From Chromobotia macracanthus (Eukaryota; Chordata; Actinopteri; Cypriniformes; Botiidae): DNA of 64,000 nt. The translations under genes and the position numbers were made by a program. Under the pieces are notes generated by a model. The model was not told the origin of the DNA and did not search any database. It saw only the letters and a program-made list of their open reading frames with translations. The stretch is from contig JAZGTH010000098.1 in NCBI GenBank assembly GCA_036877525.1, positions 1,302,001 through 1,366,000 on the forward strand, written 5' to 3'. How positions within the stretch are numbered: position 1 is the stretch's first letter; every line of letters begins with the position of its first letter. This document shows, piece after piece, positions 35,661 to 50,535 of this stretch.

Positions 35661-38600
35661 TGTTCTGTAGATTAGCTAGCACCTGTGTAAATGAGTTGTT
35701 AGCATTGTTGATACTATTGTTAATGACTGAGTCTTTAGTTGTCTAAATGACATAGCTGGTGTGACACACACACTGTGAAAGGGCTCTGTGTGTAGCTGTT
35801 GAGAGTTGATTGTTGGCTAACACAATGGTGCTACACACTTCCCCCTCTCTAGCCACTGTTTTATCCCACCCATGAGACCGCACTAAGGCTAGGTCAAGAG
35901 GTCAGCCTTTAGGAGAGACTCCAGACATCTCCGTAGTGCTGTAAAGCTGTGATATGGGCTGGGAAACAGGTGGAGGGGATGATTTGCGTTTATGCAAGAG
36001 GAGCCGGTGTTTGTTGATAATGCATGGCGATGATAACTATGTAAATGCATTTTTATTTTAGTATATAAATGTAGCTGTGGCGATTTATATGTTTGATTTT
36101 GATTATAGAATATGTAAAATATTAACTGAAGATTAAAAAGTCATACTGAAATGTGTAAGCATGTAAAATGAGACAAATAAAATGAAAGAGAAAATACATT
36201 TAAAAAATACATATGCTGATATTTAGATGATAGATACACAAACTTTTTTTAGAATAACATGCACCAATAAATTTAAGACCAGGAAATCAAATGGAAGAAT
36301 TTTGATATCATATTGACTTTATAGACAAGAAGACAGAAGTGCCTTGGAAAGCGTTACTCTTTCACATAAATATTTTATGGAGTGAATTATCTGATGTAAT
36401 AGTTTTCCATTGTCCTTTTATGACTTCATCTATTTGCTCTGTCCCCATGAAAAACAGAGGACCTATTGTAGAAGTCCACCCACTGGGCTCATTGTCACTC
36501 ATCCGGTCGCTATAGGAACACATTTAGTATGTAAAGGAAGTGATCAGAGATTGTGTTCTCACACAAGTGGTAGTAAATTACACATCAAGACACATTGTCA
36601 CATCAAGTCTGTGGAATTTGTGTTTAGCGTGCATGCTCACATACATTTGTACATGCAAAGAAAAACACATTATGGGGCTTGTGATGGAAATCCAGGAGCT
36701 TTTTTATGTTCATTAAAGCAAACAAGTAAACAGCCGGAGACACAGTTAGTTAACAGACTAAAAGCTCGGTGAATCTTGTTCTATATTCTGCATTTATGTT
36801 ATGTTAATTTATGTGATTTGATTCCATGAAGGCAGGGTAGGCAGTCTTTTACAGAAACATTTTTTAATATGCTGGTTGCAAGTTTTTTTTACACCCTGTC
36901 ATGAATCACTAAGTGGTCTAAATATTTTAACATATACCTTGTGTGGAAGGTGTAGGACCATAAAATGTTCATCCAATCATTGCATTCGGTCCGAATCAAA
37001 GTATGTATTTGCATACCCCTGTTCACTGTTGGTGGAGGCGTGGCTTTGGAGATTGCTCTGAACTTATGCTTTCAAAGCTAGATTGCTATTGATAGCCTCT
37101 TCGAAATTGCCTGCCCTGTCTTTAACATGCTGCTCTGATTCAATAGACATTAAGGCATTTAAAAGAATTATTTGTGAGGAAGTCTCAGTACTGAAGAGGC
37201 AGTTGTTCTTATAGGCAGACAAGGTCAATGCAGAGAATAACCTCTGCTAAGTCAATCACACAGCTCTATGGCTGACAGATGAATGGATTAGTGCAGCTGA
37301 CCCACTAGGATTGGCCACTCGCTGCAGTAAACAGCTCCATCCTCATCAGAGCCAATATCTGTAACCTGCATCAGGCTGAACAGATGAGCCTCTCTGAATT
37401 ACACCAGGCATATATGTAGCATACCTTATTATATATAGAGGGCTCCAGCAGAAATTAATTCTGTCTGAGCTGGAAAAAAGCTTGAGTGAAAGACACTCAT
37501 AATGTTTAAAATAAAGATCACAGAATGACATTACAGTATGTTACAGTAAAAGACAAGTGTGAAGAGATTTAGTTAATAATTAATTTATTAATTTCATTAA
37601 TAAATAATCGCTCCTCAAACACATTTATAATTAATTTTTTAAATCTACCCCCTCACAGGCTTTATGACATCATAAATTTATTATTAGGCAATGTAAAGAG
37701 GTGCCAAAATATATTTGAGTCTGTCTAAACAATCCGAGGGTTACAGTTTCCTTTATATACAGTTACATTACAAGTTCAGAAAGGGTCCAAGTCCTGGCTG
37801 AACGGTACTTGTGAAATGCAGATTTCTTGTGATCAAGCCTTAGAGGCACTGTAAGATCTTTAGAGGTTTAATACTGGCTAATCTAGCTAATTTAGCTATT
37901 CCTAAACCTAAACCTGCAGTTCCTTCCTTTCCTGCTGTTCAAATGGTCCTTAATAATTTAGAAAAATGAGCACTACTGTTTATCTGGTGACCACACGCCC
38001 TACTGTAAGTGCACTACAAGACACAGCAGAGAGCGAAAGCTGAGGTTAAGAGACCTGTATAACGGCACACTTCCTGTCTGTTTGACCTCTATGACAGCAC
38101 TTTGATGTGTGAAAGAGACACAGTTGAGCGCGCTGGAAAGAACCTATCACGGAAACCCAGCTGAGTACTCCCACACAGCCCATCTGTACTGGAGGTGATT
38201 CACACTCGTACACACATAAATGCACACAGAACTTCCACAATAGCGTCTACTAGGTCACCAAACGAACACACACGTGCAATTCTCAGAGCATGTGTCCATA
38301 TGTGCACATGCATGCAGACAGAAGGGCTGGTAAAAAACATACAGGCACTCAGCTTTCTGCTAATCTTTCAGGGTTTTTAAAAATTATCTTTTAGTTTTTG
38401 ATCAACATGAACGTCTCTTCACTCATGTGAGGCAGATTCAGAAATCTAACCTGAAGATGAAGAGTGTTTGTGGTATAAAGTGCTTTAAATATATTTATAT
38501 AGAAATAGACTATAAAATGTAAACAATTAATGGACAATTAACTCATATTCCCATTAATGAAATAGTTTAAAAATTAAACTAGTCTAAAAATTAATAATCT

Positions 38601-40539
38601 AAAATTAACATTCTGTAAATTCTGTCCCCAAGGGCCATTTTAGTTCATGCAGGAAAGCCATTGTTTATCCAGGAATGGTGGAATGGCGCCTGTATTTAAT
38701 GTATTCTTTAATATTCTTTTTCTCCAAATTGAAGCAATTTTTCAGATCTCCCCCCACACACAACCAGGCCTATACCACTAAACAACCCCCCATAGTAATA
38801 CTGTCACCACCTCTACTTAACAAGCTTCTGAAGAGCGAACACTAAATCTCAGAGTCTCATTTCCTTAAGAAGACAAGGCATCACTCCTTATTGCATTCTG
38901 CAGAATAAAAGTAGAGCATTCAGATGTCATCCATCCTGCCATGCAGCCAGTAGTTGCGAAGCCAACGATCACTGCCTGTCGTTCAGTGGATATGTGTGCC
39001 TGAAAGTGAGCCCTGATGACCCATAATGCATAGCAGGATAATTTCTGACATCCTGTATTAACCCTTTCATCTCTGAGTTCCTGCAAGCCACTCTGAAGAT
39101 GCTGTGTGGCAAAATTCTTTGTTTTCAGTCTCTCTCCGCTCCCTGCGTGTGTCCCTGTGATGGTTTCATGCATTTGTGTAAACATCTGTGGCAGACTGCT
39201 GTCTCCTTGAAAGAGCAGATTAGCTACAGTGGAACTCCAGGAAGGAAATTGCTCTGCATTTTTGTGCAGAGTAGGAGGTCTTGTAAGGAAGAGACCTGGA
39301 AATTCCTTTAGTCTGAAAAAGCTGTCAGAGTTACTCTGTCCTGACCTTTTTCTTATTTTCGTTTATAATCTCCCAAGAGATTGTCTTTGCACATGAGGTC
39401 GTAAAGACACTGATTGTCACAAAAAACATTAATCTAATGTAATCTAGAAAACATCTAGATTTATGTGCTGTTGTCCTTCATTTGCATTCGTTTTGAACAA
39501 CGCCCCTTGTGCTTGTTATTAATCCAGATTTGTGCAGATATTTTATAGTTATGTTGTTAAAGGAAGGAGTCTTATGTTGAATAATCTCCTTAATCATTGT
39601 TAAATCCCACCGTTTTTCTCTGGATTAGGTGTACTCAATATTAGCTCCTAATTAAATGTTGAAGATGCATAAGCCCAATTATCTGAAGAGGGTCTGTTTC
39701 TGGACACTAAATGAGAGGTTGTCTGGGGACCTTCGACAGCCACAGATGGGGACCACCAGACTTTAGCACTCTTCCCTCCAAAACTCACTCAAGCTGTTCC
39801 AATGCTGGGCTCCGGGGGTTAAATTATTTAACAAGCCCTGGCTTGCTGTAGGAAACACTGAGGGAATGATCTCACATGATGGATATAGACAGGAGGAGTG
39901 CCACACGCACACACATATACATACACACACATACAAACCAATAAACACAGTGAGTAGTGTTGTCAGAAAATCCCAGAGACAAACAGATGCATGGATGGAA
40001 AGAAGGAAAAAGAAAGGAAAGAAAAAAGAATGATATTCCTTATTGGTGCACTTGCAGAACTCAACAATGTAAAGTATGTGGTTTTTTACACAAACATGGA
40101 CAGATGTCACATGATATTTTGACTATTTTGTGTCACACTTACATTATTTAACTGATTATTTGTGTTAATCAATCTATGCTTGAACATAATGTCCTATGTC
40201 CTGCTTTATGTTCTGTTCATGCACACAGTTGTACACCATGTACAGTGCTGAACTAAAATCACATGTGCTAAACCCTGGGAAAAGCATTTATCACCAGAGT
40301 GTGAATCTTCAGTTTGGTGACACATGACTAAATAAAAGCTTTCTGACGCGTGGGAAGAGATCTGCTCAGTTCCTTTAAACCAGACCTTTCTTAGAAGGCA
40401 GAAGTATGACTGCAGATGATGCAAATATCTGTATGGATTGTGATGTTGCACAATTTATTTAGAATGTTTCATGTGTTCCAAAACTACCATACAAACTTAA
40501 GCAGTTTTCTTTCAAAGAAATTCCACTAAATTGGAGCTG
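35661..40539. other. Non-coding stretch
   Basis: AT-rich with CA-type low complexity near 38200-38320 and 39905-39940. No exon pairs or repeat families recognised. Confidence 0.4.
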
Positions 40540-40930
40540 TGAATTGACCACAGTCAGTGCCGGTTACATGCAGTCTTACATCCTGCACTGGCAGAAGCTT
40601 TGTTCATTAATTTATAATAATGAAAATAAAAATTGTGTGCAGTATCATCTGGATCCAATTCAATATACACGGACAGTTTCCTTTCCAGAACCCTGCTGAT
40701 AATGGCCAGCTCAACAACGTTCATTAAAACATTTCCCTGCACCCTATTTCCAGGGAAGCTCTGGACAAGGGCACTGGGATGATAAAAAAGGAGCACTTAA
40801 TAATTTCAGCCAAACAATTTTATTTTTTTCAACCACTCAGAAGACACAATGGAGCATTCATCTTGGTTCACAGTGCTAATTTCCCTGTAGGCAATATGCT
40901 CTGTTTCAACCTTGCTGCTGGTCTCTTCTT

Positions 40931-40997
<67 letters not shown>

Positions 40998-41730
40998 CTA
41001 AAGTGCTGATTTTTGTAAGAGTGCTTATTACCCATCCCCCAATGTGAGATTAATTAAACCCCGGGTTCTATGAATGCCCAGATGGGTCTTCTTTACTTCC
41101 AATGAGCTTAATCTCCATGTGGTCTTAATCTGCTACTCATTTTAAGAATTGCCTGAAAAATGCCTTGATCGGTGGACTTCAATTTCAAATGCCTTTTTGG
41201 ATTTTATCTGAAGGCAAGCAGAACTTGTTCAGGCTCCGTGATAGATCTTTTATTTCATGCTCAGAAGATATATTCAGTTTTTTCTTACATGTAGATGTTG
41301 CACCATGCAGACACCCATTACCCTCTAAGCGTAGCTGTATTTTGGCTAATGCATGAAGATATCACAGTGTTCATATATATTTGTCTTGTGTTGTGAGCTT
41401 TGTTACCGACAGTATTTGCCTGTCAGGCCAGATTTGGTCATCGCAGACAGAGCACCGCTGACGCTGCTGCATCCAGCTTGCCTGCAGGAACGCAGTCTGG
41501 TCTGCACAGATTCTGTTAGACGCAGATTAGCTTCAGCACCAGTTATCATTATATGCAGCTTTATATTGCACCACTGTGTGCTGCTGCATACCTAAATCAT
41601 ATTAATGCCAATTAGTCATGTTACCTAATGAGACTTCCTTATTGTGGCGCGCTACATGAGACTTGGTTATATGAGGCTAATCGGTGCATTTGTTCTAATT
41701 ACCCCTGGATGCAAATAACTTAAATGCCCA
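40540..41730. promoter_or_regulatory. Candidate conserved non-coding element cluster
   Basis: Flanks a (TC)n array. Parts 40560-40920, 41040-41300 and 41420-41725 are repeat-free with homeodomain and POU type motifs: 'catattaatgccaattagtcatg' near 41599-41621, octamer ATGCAAAT at 41709-41716, 'gagattaattaaacc' near 41046. Frames are short and unbiased, arguing against coding. Confidence 0.35.
40937..40988. repeat. (TC)n microsatellite
   Basis: About 26 TC units, uninterrupted. Confidence 0.95.
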
Positions 41731-44700
41731 GGATTGTCACAGTGTTGGTATAGCTTTGGTCCTCTGAGATTATTGCATCAGTAATTGGAAAAAAACATTT
41801 TCCAGTTTCCCAATCACCTCTGGGCTCAAGCAGCGCAATGAGTTTTCTTGGAATTTTTATTTTTGTGTGGAATTGCTTAACGTTGGTGTTGATACAAATG
41901 TTGAACTTGCAGCAATTTTGTGTTCAGCAACTTTAAATGTTGACATAATAAATTATTGCACATCTGTAGTGTTTATGGGCTTACATTATTTGTTTATCTG
42001 CATCGCAGTTGTTATATTTTCACTCATTTACCATGGTGGCCTTGACACCAAAGGTAAAGTGTGTCATTTTTGTACCACTAGCAGCACCAAATGGAATTGC
42101 ATTTGGCTGCCTGACATTGGTTGACAGACTAAGCCCAAACTCGCCATTTGTTGACAGAACCACCCCAAACTCACACCATTGGTTCATTCAATGTTGTCAT
42201 CCAAGTGCCACAGAGTGAACATTTGCAGTTTTTAGTGAAGTCTCCACATGTTAAATTGGGATGGGAAAAGGATTTTAACATTTAAATACATGATCTATAA
42301 CTAGTGTATTTTGGGTAAAACGTTCCTTAGTCCATTTCTCTGTCAGATTTGATGCTAAATCTAAATGAAAATATTTGCTCATATTCTGAGCTGATGCAGC
42401 ATATGCACCCCATCCCTCGTGTGTACTGTAGATGTAATGACTAAATGCATGCATACAAACTGAATCGATCAGAGCTCCAGTAAAGTTGTGTGCGCTAAAT
42501 TGCTCTAAATCGACCACTCTGTCCAGCAGCCTGTGAAGGCTGGAGAAACGGATTTGGGCTTGTCTTTGCTTTCCACATGGATGACCATGTCTGGCCCCAG
42601 GGGTAGCAGGAGAGGTCACATTCTGACACTGGTCCCCATAGTCCAGCCCGCACCGAAATGACCCCCCAGGGGCCCCGGTGATCACACCACTACCTCAGTG
42701 ATGAGCCAGGCTCCCGGCTCCATATGCTGCCCCTCTATGAAGGCACCCAGTGGGAGGGCTGGTGACAAGAGAGGGGTAATCATTTAGAGAGCTGAGTGAG
42801 CAGGGGCCCCTGTGAGTTTTGACATGCTTGTCTGACATAGCCAAACAAAAGTGACATAGAGATCTAGATGGGCTATGATGGAGAAAAGTGAAAAGTAGTT
42901 GATGATTAGTAAATATTAAAAATGTAATGGAGGGTTAAGGTGCCTACTGAGGAGATGGAGGAAATAATGCAACAAAGGGCCCAGAGTAATCCCACATTCA
43001 CATTACTATCAGGGGCTGCTCGCACACAATACCCATCAGAGAGTCCCTGGTGATTGTTCATTAGCAAACTCAGTGGGAGTTTACATTCGTAAAAAAGCAC
43101 TTAAAAATCTCTGTAGACGCCTATTCATTTATTAGAGAAAAGCAAAGTGGGCTATTTTATATTTATGGAACTTTGAAATACAAAAAATTTTTTTTTGCAA
43201 ATGAAGTTCTATTTTGAAAACAGAAATAACCTTTTTATATCAGTGTAATTAGCATTTTTAATTTGAAATTAATTGAGGATGATTTTGCCTAAGAACAGTT
43301 ATGTTAGGCGCACATTACGCCTTTGTGTTATCCGTGTGTAGCTCCCATATCTGCGTGTGCTGTCGACTTGTACATTACGCCTGAGCAGAGAGAACAGCCC
43401 AAAGCCATTAATGTTAATGTGTGTGTGTATCTTCCTTCAGTCCCATTGTGACTCTATATATAGGGCTGTAATGATAGCCAGCTTCAGGAGATAAGAAGAG
43501 AGAATTAATAAGGTACGTTAGAGGTTCCTTGCATCGCCTCGAGACAGCAGCACGACTGCTGCTGAGCGTTGACAGACTTACAAACGCGTTGAGCTTTTGT
43601 TAAGTGTAAGTTGTACAAAGTCCTAAATATCTGTTCCCTAATGTATGAAAAAAAGAAATTGGAATATCAAAGGACTTGTCCATTTTCTTATACGTGGCCT
43701 TTAATGTACATCACAGTTGTGAACCATGATTGGCTCTTTGTAGGCAAAGGCAGGGACATTCTCACGCATTTGATTGGTTGCCTCTGAGTACAAGATGAGT
43801 CGAATATTCTTAAATATGTTAAATATTCTTGAATTTTTTCTGAAGAGAATGAATGTACAGTTTTTAGGAAAAAACGTCTGTATTAAAACATTTATATTTG
43901 TAAAAGTGCAAACTTTTGGAAGTACATTAACATGTAAGCTAACAGGCAGACAACGAAACCCACAAAACCTTTTTGATTCATAGAAACCTGAGGTTTTATG
44001 ACTTTAGAAAACCATTGATGTACTTGTGTTTTAAAATGCTGCTTCTCTGCTGTTAACAGATGATACAATATGCTAATCTTAAGTACAAAAGTGATTCTTC
44101 ATAAGCAGGTCTTAAGTATATATAGAATGTGTGTGCGTGGGGTTTTTGATGTAGAATCAGGCAGAACAGTCAAGCTTAAATACAAAAGGTCATGTGACTA
44201 CTAACAATTTTGTTAGTATATTTTAATGCTCCCCTGATTTAGCAGACAGTCCGGGTGGAATGTTTATATGTGTTTGTGTGAAAAGTGAATCTCATTGCCA
44301 CTGCTCACTCTCAGCATTAGGATAAAATCTCCACAAGTATTAACTCCTCAGACACACTTCAACAGAACTGCATCCTTATGCTCAGGAAAAATTGGGACAC
44401 ATGCCACTAGTCAGACATATGGAGTGCTGAAAGCGAGCTGTTTAGCTGTACAAGTACAGAAGTACACAAGTACAGAAGAACTTTCATGTGTGAAGTACAC
44501 ATGGGGTTATGGCACTCCTGAGCCCTGGGGCAAGGTCCGCAACGTAGTCTGCAAAACAAGTTACCAATCTGCTAAACCTGCTGTGCATTCACCGGCAATA
44601 GAGTTTTTGTTACTTCAGCATAAGCAATTAAGCATCCAGTGTCGGCTTGCTTTCTTTTCCAGAGTGTTTTAAAAGACCTTTTAATTAATATTATGGTTTT

Positions 44701-45676
44701 TAATTTATGAGTTCTGAAGTGGGATTTGTCTGAGGCTGCATGCTGGTGATGTTTCCCTTAAGGGCTTTGTTTTTATTGTGAGTGTTTAAGAAGTCCGAGC
44801 TTTGTCCAGCGTCAGTATTCTAATTCAAAAGACAGGGTCGAGAGGTTAAGAATTGTAAGAGTTCGACCAGATATCTCCTGCCAAAAAGCGAGACATGTGA
44901 GCAAACAAAAAGGGAAGATAAGTCTGACTAAAGGCACGTCCGACTGTCTTTCAATATATTTTTTTGTCACATGGTCCCAGACTAGTTTGCAATGTCTAGA
45001 GGTCACGACCCTTTCATATTCTCTTTAGTCACAGATCATGTGACAGTGTCCCCCGGGGCCTGAGAAAAAAAGCAGCGCAGATTGTTCCAGCATCTGTTGA
45101 CTGTGTTTAACATCGAACAGTTCCATGGGTATCGTCTAATTCACTTAAAGATCAGTTGATCAATACAGCCTGTTTTGTTGCTTTTACTGTGGGGAGATGT
45201 TGAATATCCCAATTCAGATAAGATCCAGCGCTTTGGTCCACTATTGATCCACAAATCCTTTCAATATCAAATTCAGAAATGAGCAATGGCTGTTTGTAAG
45301 CATTGGGGGGAAATTAACCGCTGTGCTGTGTTGGTGACGGAGTGAATGGAAGGCAGTTGAAGTCCAAGAGATGCTCTTGACTCTATAGATGCTCAGCCTG
45401 AGAGGTCTCACCTGTTAGCAGCATGTAGACCATCTGTTTTTACTCATACAGAATAATGCAGGCCTATGAGAGCAGAGAGCTGAGCTACTAAAGTGAAGCT
45501 CATAGGACAGATGCCAACTGAGTCTAACAACTCTTGGCTCAAGTGTTTGAGGGCTGCAGGTCTCATTTTATTGTATAATAACGTTATTTATACATAGGAA
45601 AATCACTCAAAAAATAGTATAGAAGCTTGAACATTGCTGTAGAATGCTTTATTTGTGGATTTTCTGGTCATTCATA
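41731..45676. other. Non-coding stretch
   Basis: GC-richer patch 42570-42760. An 11-bp motif acattacgcct occurs twice exactly 60 bp apart (43312 and 43372). A small local repeat 'acaagtacagaagt' at 44450-44480. No gene accepted. Confidence 0.35.
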
Positions 45677-45942
45677 CACTGTATAAAAACTGCCTTAAAT
45701 ATTTAGGTTTAATCAACTTGGCTATACAAGTAATTTCAACTTAATATTTTAAATCCTGACTGGTATAACTTAAAAAAAATTAAAGTTAAGCAATTTTCCA
45801 GCTATTTCTTATACGTTACCTCAACTCCACACCAGTCAAGATTACAAAGAGTAAGTTGAGATGACTTGCGCACTGACCAAACTGAACCAAACTGAACCAA
45901 ACTTCAACATAAAAATTTAAGGCAGCAATTTTTTTACAGTAT
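45677..45942. mobile_element. Inverted-repeat element with ACTGTA ends
   Basis: Left cactgtataaaaactgcctt mirrors the right end (ggcagcaatttttttacagt); inner 'aaatattta' and 'aaaaattta' also mirror. About 266 bp, non-coding, containing 'ccaaactgaa' in tandem (45877-45905). A common cyprinid type of non-autonomous DNA element. Confidence 0.7.
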
Positions 45943-48900
45943 AAATATGAATCATTAATATTTGATTACATTCATTATTAATTCATTTTAAAGCTGTGTA
46001 TTATTGCAATCTGTTTGCTGGAGTGACCTGACATAAACATAAATTGAATAATGTAAGTAAATAGCTTAAATAAATGCACTGTATGAATGTATAACATTTT
46101 TAAATAGTTTTTGATTTTTAAATAGAGGTGCTTTATGTACATATACATTCAGTAAATAATTTTTATTTTATTCAAGATGTTTCATCCTGCATTTTGGCGC
46201 TTTGGCTAATTATTAATCTCAGACCATTTAAAACATAAGTAATCCGTAACTCACCTCTCTATTGCCATCTCGGTTTTGCAGGTTACATTACATACTATTT
46301 TGGCCATTCAATAGCACAAAGCAGCATTGTCTTGTGTAACGATAGAGACTGTGCAGATAATGGTCAAGGCCAAAGATACTATCCTCACATCAAAACAAAA
46401 GCATGTGTTCTGAGACGACACATCGAGCATAAACACCTGCAGTGTGTCAGCGATCTTAACTGTGCTGTCAGATTACCAGCGAGAAGGGAGTTTTTACCTT
46501 GTTTAGAGAAAACAGAATAGTCCTTGAACTGCTACTCAGTGTAATCAGTGAAGTATCTGGGCCCTCAGGAAATCCCTACACCATCCAGTCTTAAAAACAT
46601 CAGGAAACTATCTTCACCACAATATGTTGGAGGCCATTGCCAGCCCTGCACACTTGCACGCCTGCATTTATGAGAGCCGTCTGTGTGTTGCACTTCATCG
46701 CAATATAAGCCTCTTCATGGCACGTTAATCACATTCCAATGAGCTGTCTTCATTGGTATTGTAGATATAAAATTTTAGCTAGCAATCAGATTGATTTTTA
46801 TCTAATCCAATTTTCTTTTTTTGATTTAATATCTAACAATTTCTTGGAATGTCTTTGAAACTATTAACTATTTGACATTTTTTTCCAGCTCTAGCTAAAA
46901 TACAGATGTAAAATACGTCTGTGGTGTTACGCACAAATCATGCTAAATTTGTGAACCTTAATTTTAGTAGCCTACAGTTTAAGTGAATTCTGTGCAACAG
47001 ATGACTGGTTTGTGTGCACCTGCAGTTCTGTTGCTAATTTCTCTTATGACATTGAGGAATCATTCAGTTGAAATATCTGAGGTCTTGCTCTCCCAATCCA
47101 CCTATCACGGCTTCAAAAGCTGCTTAATCATGTTAATATGAAAGCTGTTAAGTGCCTGCAACATTTGCTTTGATGAAGCGAGGAACATTTAAAGAGGTTT
47201 CCACCCAGCCAGCTTTCTCTCATTCATTCTGTACATCATTCTTTCATGATTTTTCATCCTTTACTCATGTCAGACACCTTATGCTGCTTCACATTTGTCT
47301 CTCCTGTGGTCTCTGTTTATTCTTTAATTTTCTCTCTGGATCTCTGGAGTTCAGTTTCTGGGTCTTGAAAAAGTGTGGCATGTCAGATTTTACTGAAATC
47401 TGTGTCTGTTAATCTGGGGTGTCTTTCTCTGCACCTGAGAGGTTGCATGAAGTAGTCAACACCTCATTTAGTTCTAATGGAGCTTGTTAAATAGTGTGAT
47501 CATCATGTGGCATAACTGCATTGCTTAATTGTATTGTCATTAAAGTCAACGTAATAGATATACTACATATATGTATATTCTATTCTTTCTTAAAGTATAT
47601 AAAACTAATGCACATTTTAATGCACATTCCTTGTCTTTGCAATATACATATATAAACTTGGAAATATGTCAGAAGATCATTCTAAATGAACTTTGAAATT
47701 AACCTTTTAATACGAGCCACTTAGGCCTGGGTTCAGTTTTGTTTGGCACAAATTCTGTAAAATCAGTTTGCCACATGCTTTCAGCCATAGGTGACTTTTG
47801 AACCAAGCATGTAGGTCATTCACCTGCAGCATCTGAAATGGAGCACTAGCAACCAGACAGAACACGCTTTAATATCACGTTATGCAACCTAGCTTTGCAT
47901 GCATAAGAGTGGGTCAAAGATTAAAGGACGTATGACCTCGATATTGGGTGACAGGGTTACGTAAAATGAGCGACTTGGAGTGTGAACTCAGTGTGATTGT
48001 TGTTTGGTTCTTCTGAGTCCTATTTTCTCTCCCCCCACTGATCTGCTGTCAGTGGAGTATGGTGGTGATGTATTACCATAGGTGTGTGATACAGGAGATG
48101 CTGAGAATAGAACACAGACCGTGATGCATCGGCTGGTCTGCTTCTAAAGGTCACTTTTATTGTAGTTATTTATTTATTTGTTTGTTTATGACTAATCTGG
48201 AACATCACATCTTCCACACAGGATGCGATTGTCTGTAAAGAGGTTGCTTTTTTTTAGATCAAGAGACCTAATAGTTTTCAATTACATTTTGTTTAACTTT
48301 GAATTTTGTCACAGATAATTCTGAATTTGTTTAGGACAAACATAAATAGGCACAAATGGGGCAATTGTTGACATACAGTGTTTACAGTATACTTTTTAGT
48401 ATATACACTATATAACTATTGTGGATAACGACTTGCAAGAATGTGATGAAAAATGTTTGAGCTAGATTAACTCTACATTGCTTTCTTGAGGAAACTGTTG
48501 AGATATTATAGAGATTTCATTTGTGATATTTGCCTCTGAAAAGGCACAGTGATATTTTCTGCCTCCCCTTAATAATATGTTCATAAGTTCTGTGATAACC
48601 GCTTTGAGGTAACCTATGCACACTGGCACATTACACCTATTTTCCAGCTAATTTGAAGCAGCATTCAGACATAACAGAGGACCCCCTGCTTTGTGGAACT
48701 TCTGCTGTTATGATTTTTAGGAGTTTTGCCCAAAAATATCTAAAACACATCTAGCCCAATCTGAGGTGTTGGTTAATGTGGTTTTTTCGACAAACACAGA
48801 AACACCAGAAAGTGATAACGAGTCTCTGTTTACTTATTTATCTCTCCCCCTCTGCTGTTACCTTGGTATCTTACAGCCCTTTGGCAGTAGCAGAGCTTCG

Positions 48901-49368
48901 TAGTTTATTTATACCGTGCCTCATTATTTATTAAAAACTCAGTTAGTGGGGCAGGCTGGAGCACCGGGGAGTCGACACGCTGCCGCGTTTCATCCTCCCG
49001 TGCCAAGTGGGGCTCCCTCCTGCCCTGTGCTTTGCATCAGCGCCGGGGAGAAACAGAAACAAAGACAGAGCCATTAGGGATTGCTACGGAGCTCCAGGCT
49101 TCAAAAGATCTTTCCCCAAATGACACGGACATGAACACAGAGTGGCTCGGTAGACCTGCTGCAGCTCTGATTCAGTGGAAGCGTTTTGTTCACCTTCGGG
49201 ATAGCTGGAAGACCAAAGAAACAAGGCAAATAAATAAATACAATTGTTGAGCTTACATCTTCTCAGTCAGACAAAACAAAGGGTCATGGGTTCCTCGTTA
49301 CTCGTGTGCAGACAGTTGGTATTAGCTGGGAATTAGTAGTAGTTGTAGTAATAGGAACTTTAGGAAAT
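45943..49368. other. Non-coding stretch with complex islands
   Basis: Islands 46250-46740 and 48640-49160 are repeat-free and higher in GC; 48955-49040 has several CpG. No splice-bounded frame was convincing. Confidence 0.3.
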
Positions 49369-49853
49369 TAAAGGGACAGTGCACACAAAAATAAAAATTC
49401 AGTTGTTTGTTCCTCCACATCACATCTCCACATTGTTTGTTCCTTCACGTTATTCCAATCTCGTATGGTCACAATTTATTATTTGCCATTTTTAAATTCT
49501 GGAAAGCAGGCAAGATGAATTTCAGGCATTTCAGTGGAAAATTACTTAAGTTTTGGTCTGTTCATTACACATAGCAAAGCTATCAGACTTAGAATATAGT
49601 GCACTATAGTAGAATATAAGTCATATCTACAAGTCAGCTACTTGCTAAAAAATTGAAGTTTTTGTCCTTCTTTGACCTTGACATACATGGTCATCGTCAT
49701 AATAATAAGCATAATAATTGTTAAAAAAATGGTTAAACTTTAGTTTTGTGTTCTACATAAAAAGCATACAGGTTTAAAGAGATATGAGGTTGAGCAAATA
49801 ATAAAAGTTCTTTCTTTTTTGTTAAACTGTTCTTTTTGTTGGTTCCTTTAAAA
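49369..49853 (+). mobile_element. 'gatagttcac' repeat, long copy with both ends
   Basis: Begins taaagggacagtgcacacaa; ends 'gttaaactgttctttttgtt ggttccttta', the mirror of the start. About 485 bp, non-coding. Confidence 0.65.
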
Positions 49854-50224
49854 ACATGTTTGTCTCACTCTTTGGAAAAACATTGCGCACTTGCCCACTC
49901 GCCTCACAGAACTCGCGCATGTGCCTTTTCCGAGGACATGCTGTGACTAGCGATATTCCCAGGAAGTACAATAACATTCTCATACAGCAGCATGAAAGGG
50001 AAGCCTATGTGTGACGCCACTCCGGAATGTCAAAGTCCTGTCAAACAGGAAAAGGGCAGCAGTACGGCCAACCCAATCCCCGGACAGCTGACATGAACAC
50101 ACACCCTCCTGTCAGCACTTGAGGTGCAGGGACATGTAGTTTGAGACAGTGAGAGTGATCATATCACACACAGGTCTGATATACACTTCACAGAAACACT
50201 GTTCACCATCTCCCAGAAGTCACA

Positions 50225-50535
50225 ACCCAGCTAACAGTTTTAAGTTGTAAGAACAATGTTAGAAAATGTTAAAAACGTTATGTTGAAAGTTCTAGGAATG
50301 TTCAAAATGGCCAGTTTTGTAGATGTTGTATTTGTTGTATTTATTAACAGTATTGCTTGGTTATTAAAATGTTCTTTAATTTTTTATTATTTCTGTAATA
50401 CTTTTAAACGTTACACTAACTACTTAATAATGTTTTTGATGTATATAATATATAACGTTAAAAAAGTTTTACGAGAACTTTAAACTTTTAGAGAAAGTTA
50501 GCCATCGTTCTGAGAACATTTCCTGTTAGCTTGGA
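50225..50535 (+). mobile_element. CCCAGCTAACA family copy 4
   Basis: acccagctaacagttttaag at the left; 'cctgttagcttgga' at the right. Same orientation as copy 1. Confidence 0.8.

Noticed and set aside
42275..42685. Minus-strand reading frame of 136 codons
   Set aside because: No recognisable motif or third-position bias; it spans a GC-rich patch and AT-rich text without change of character.
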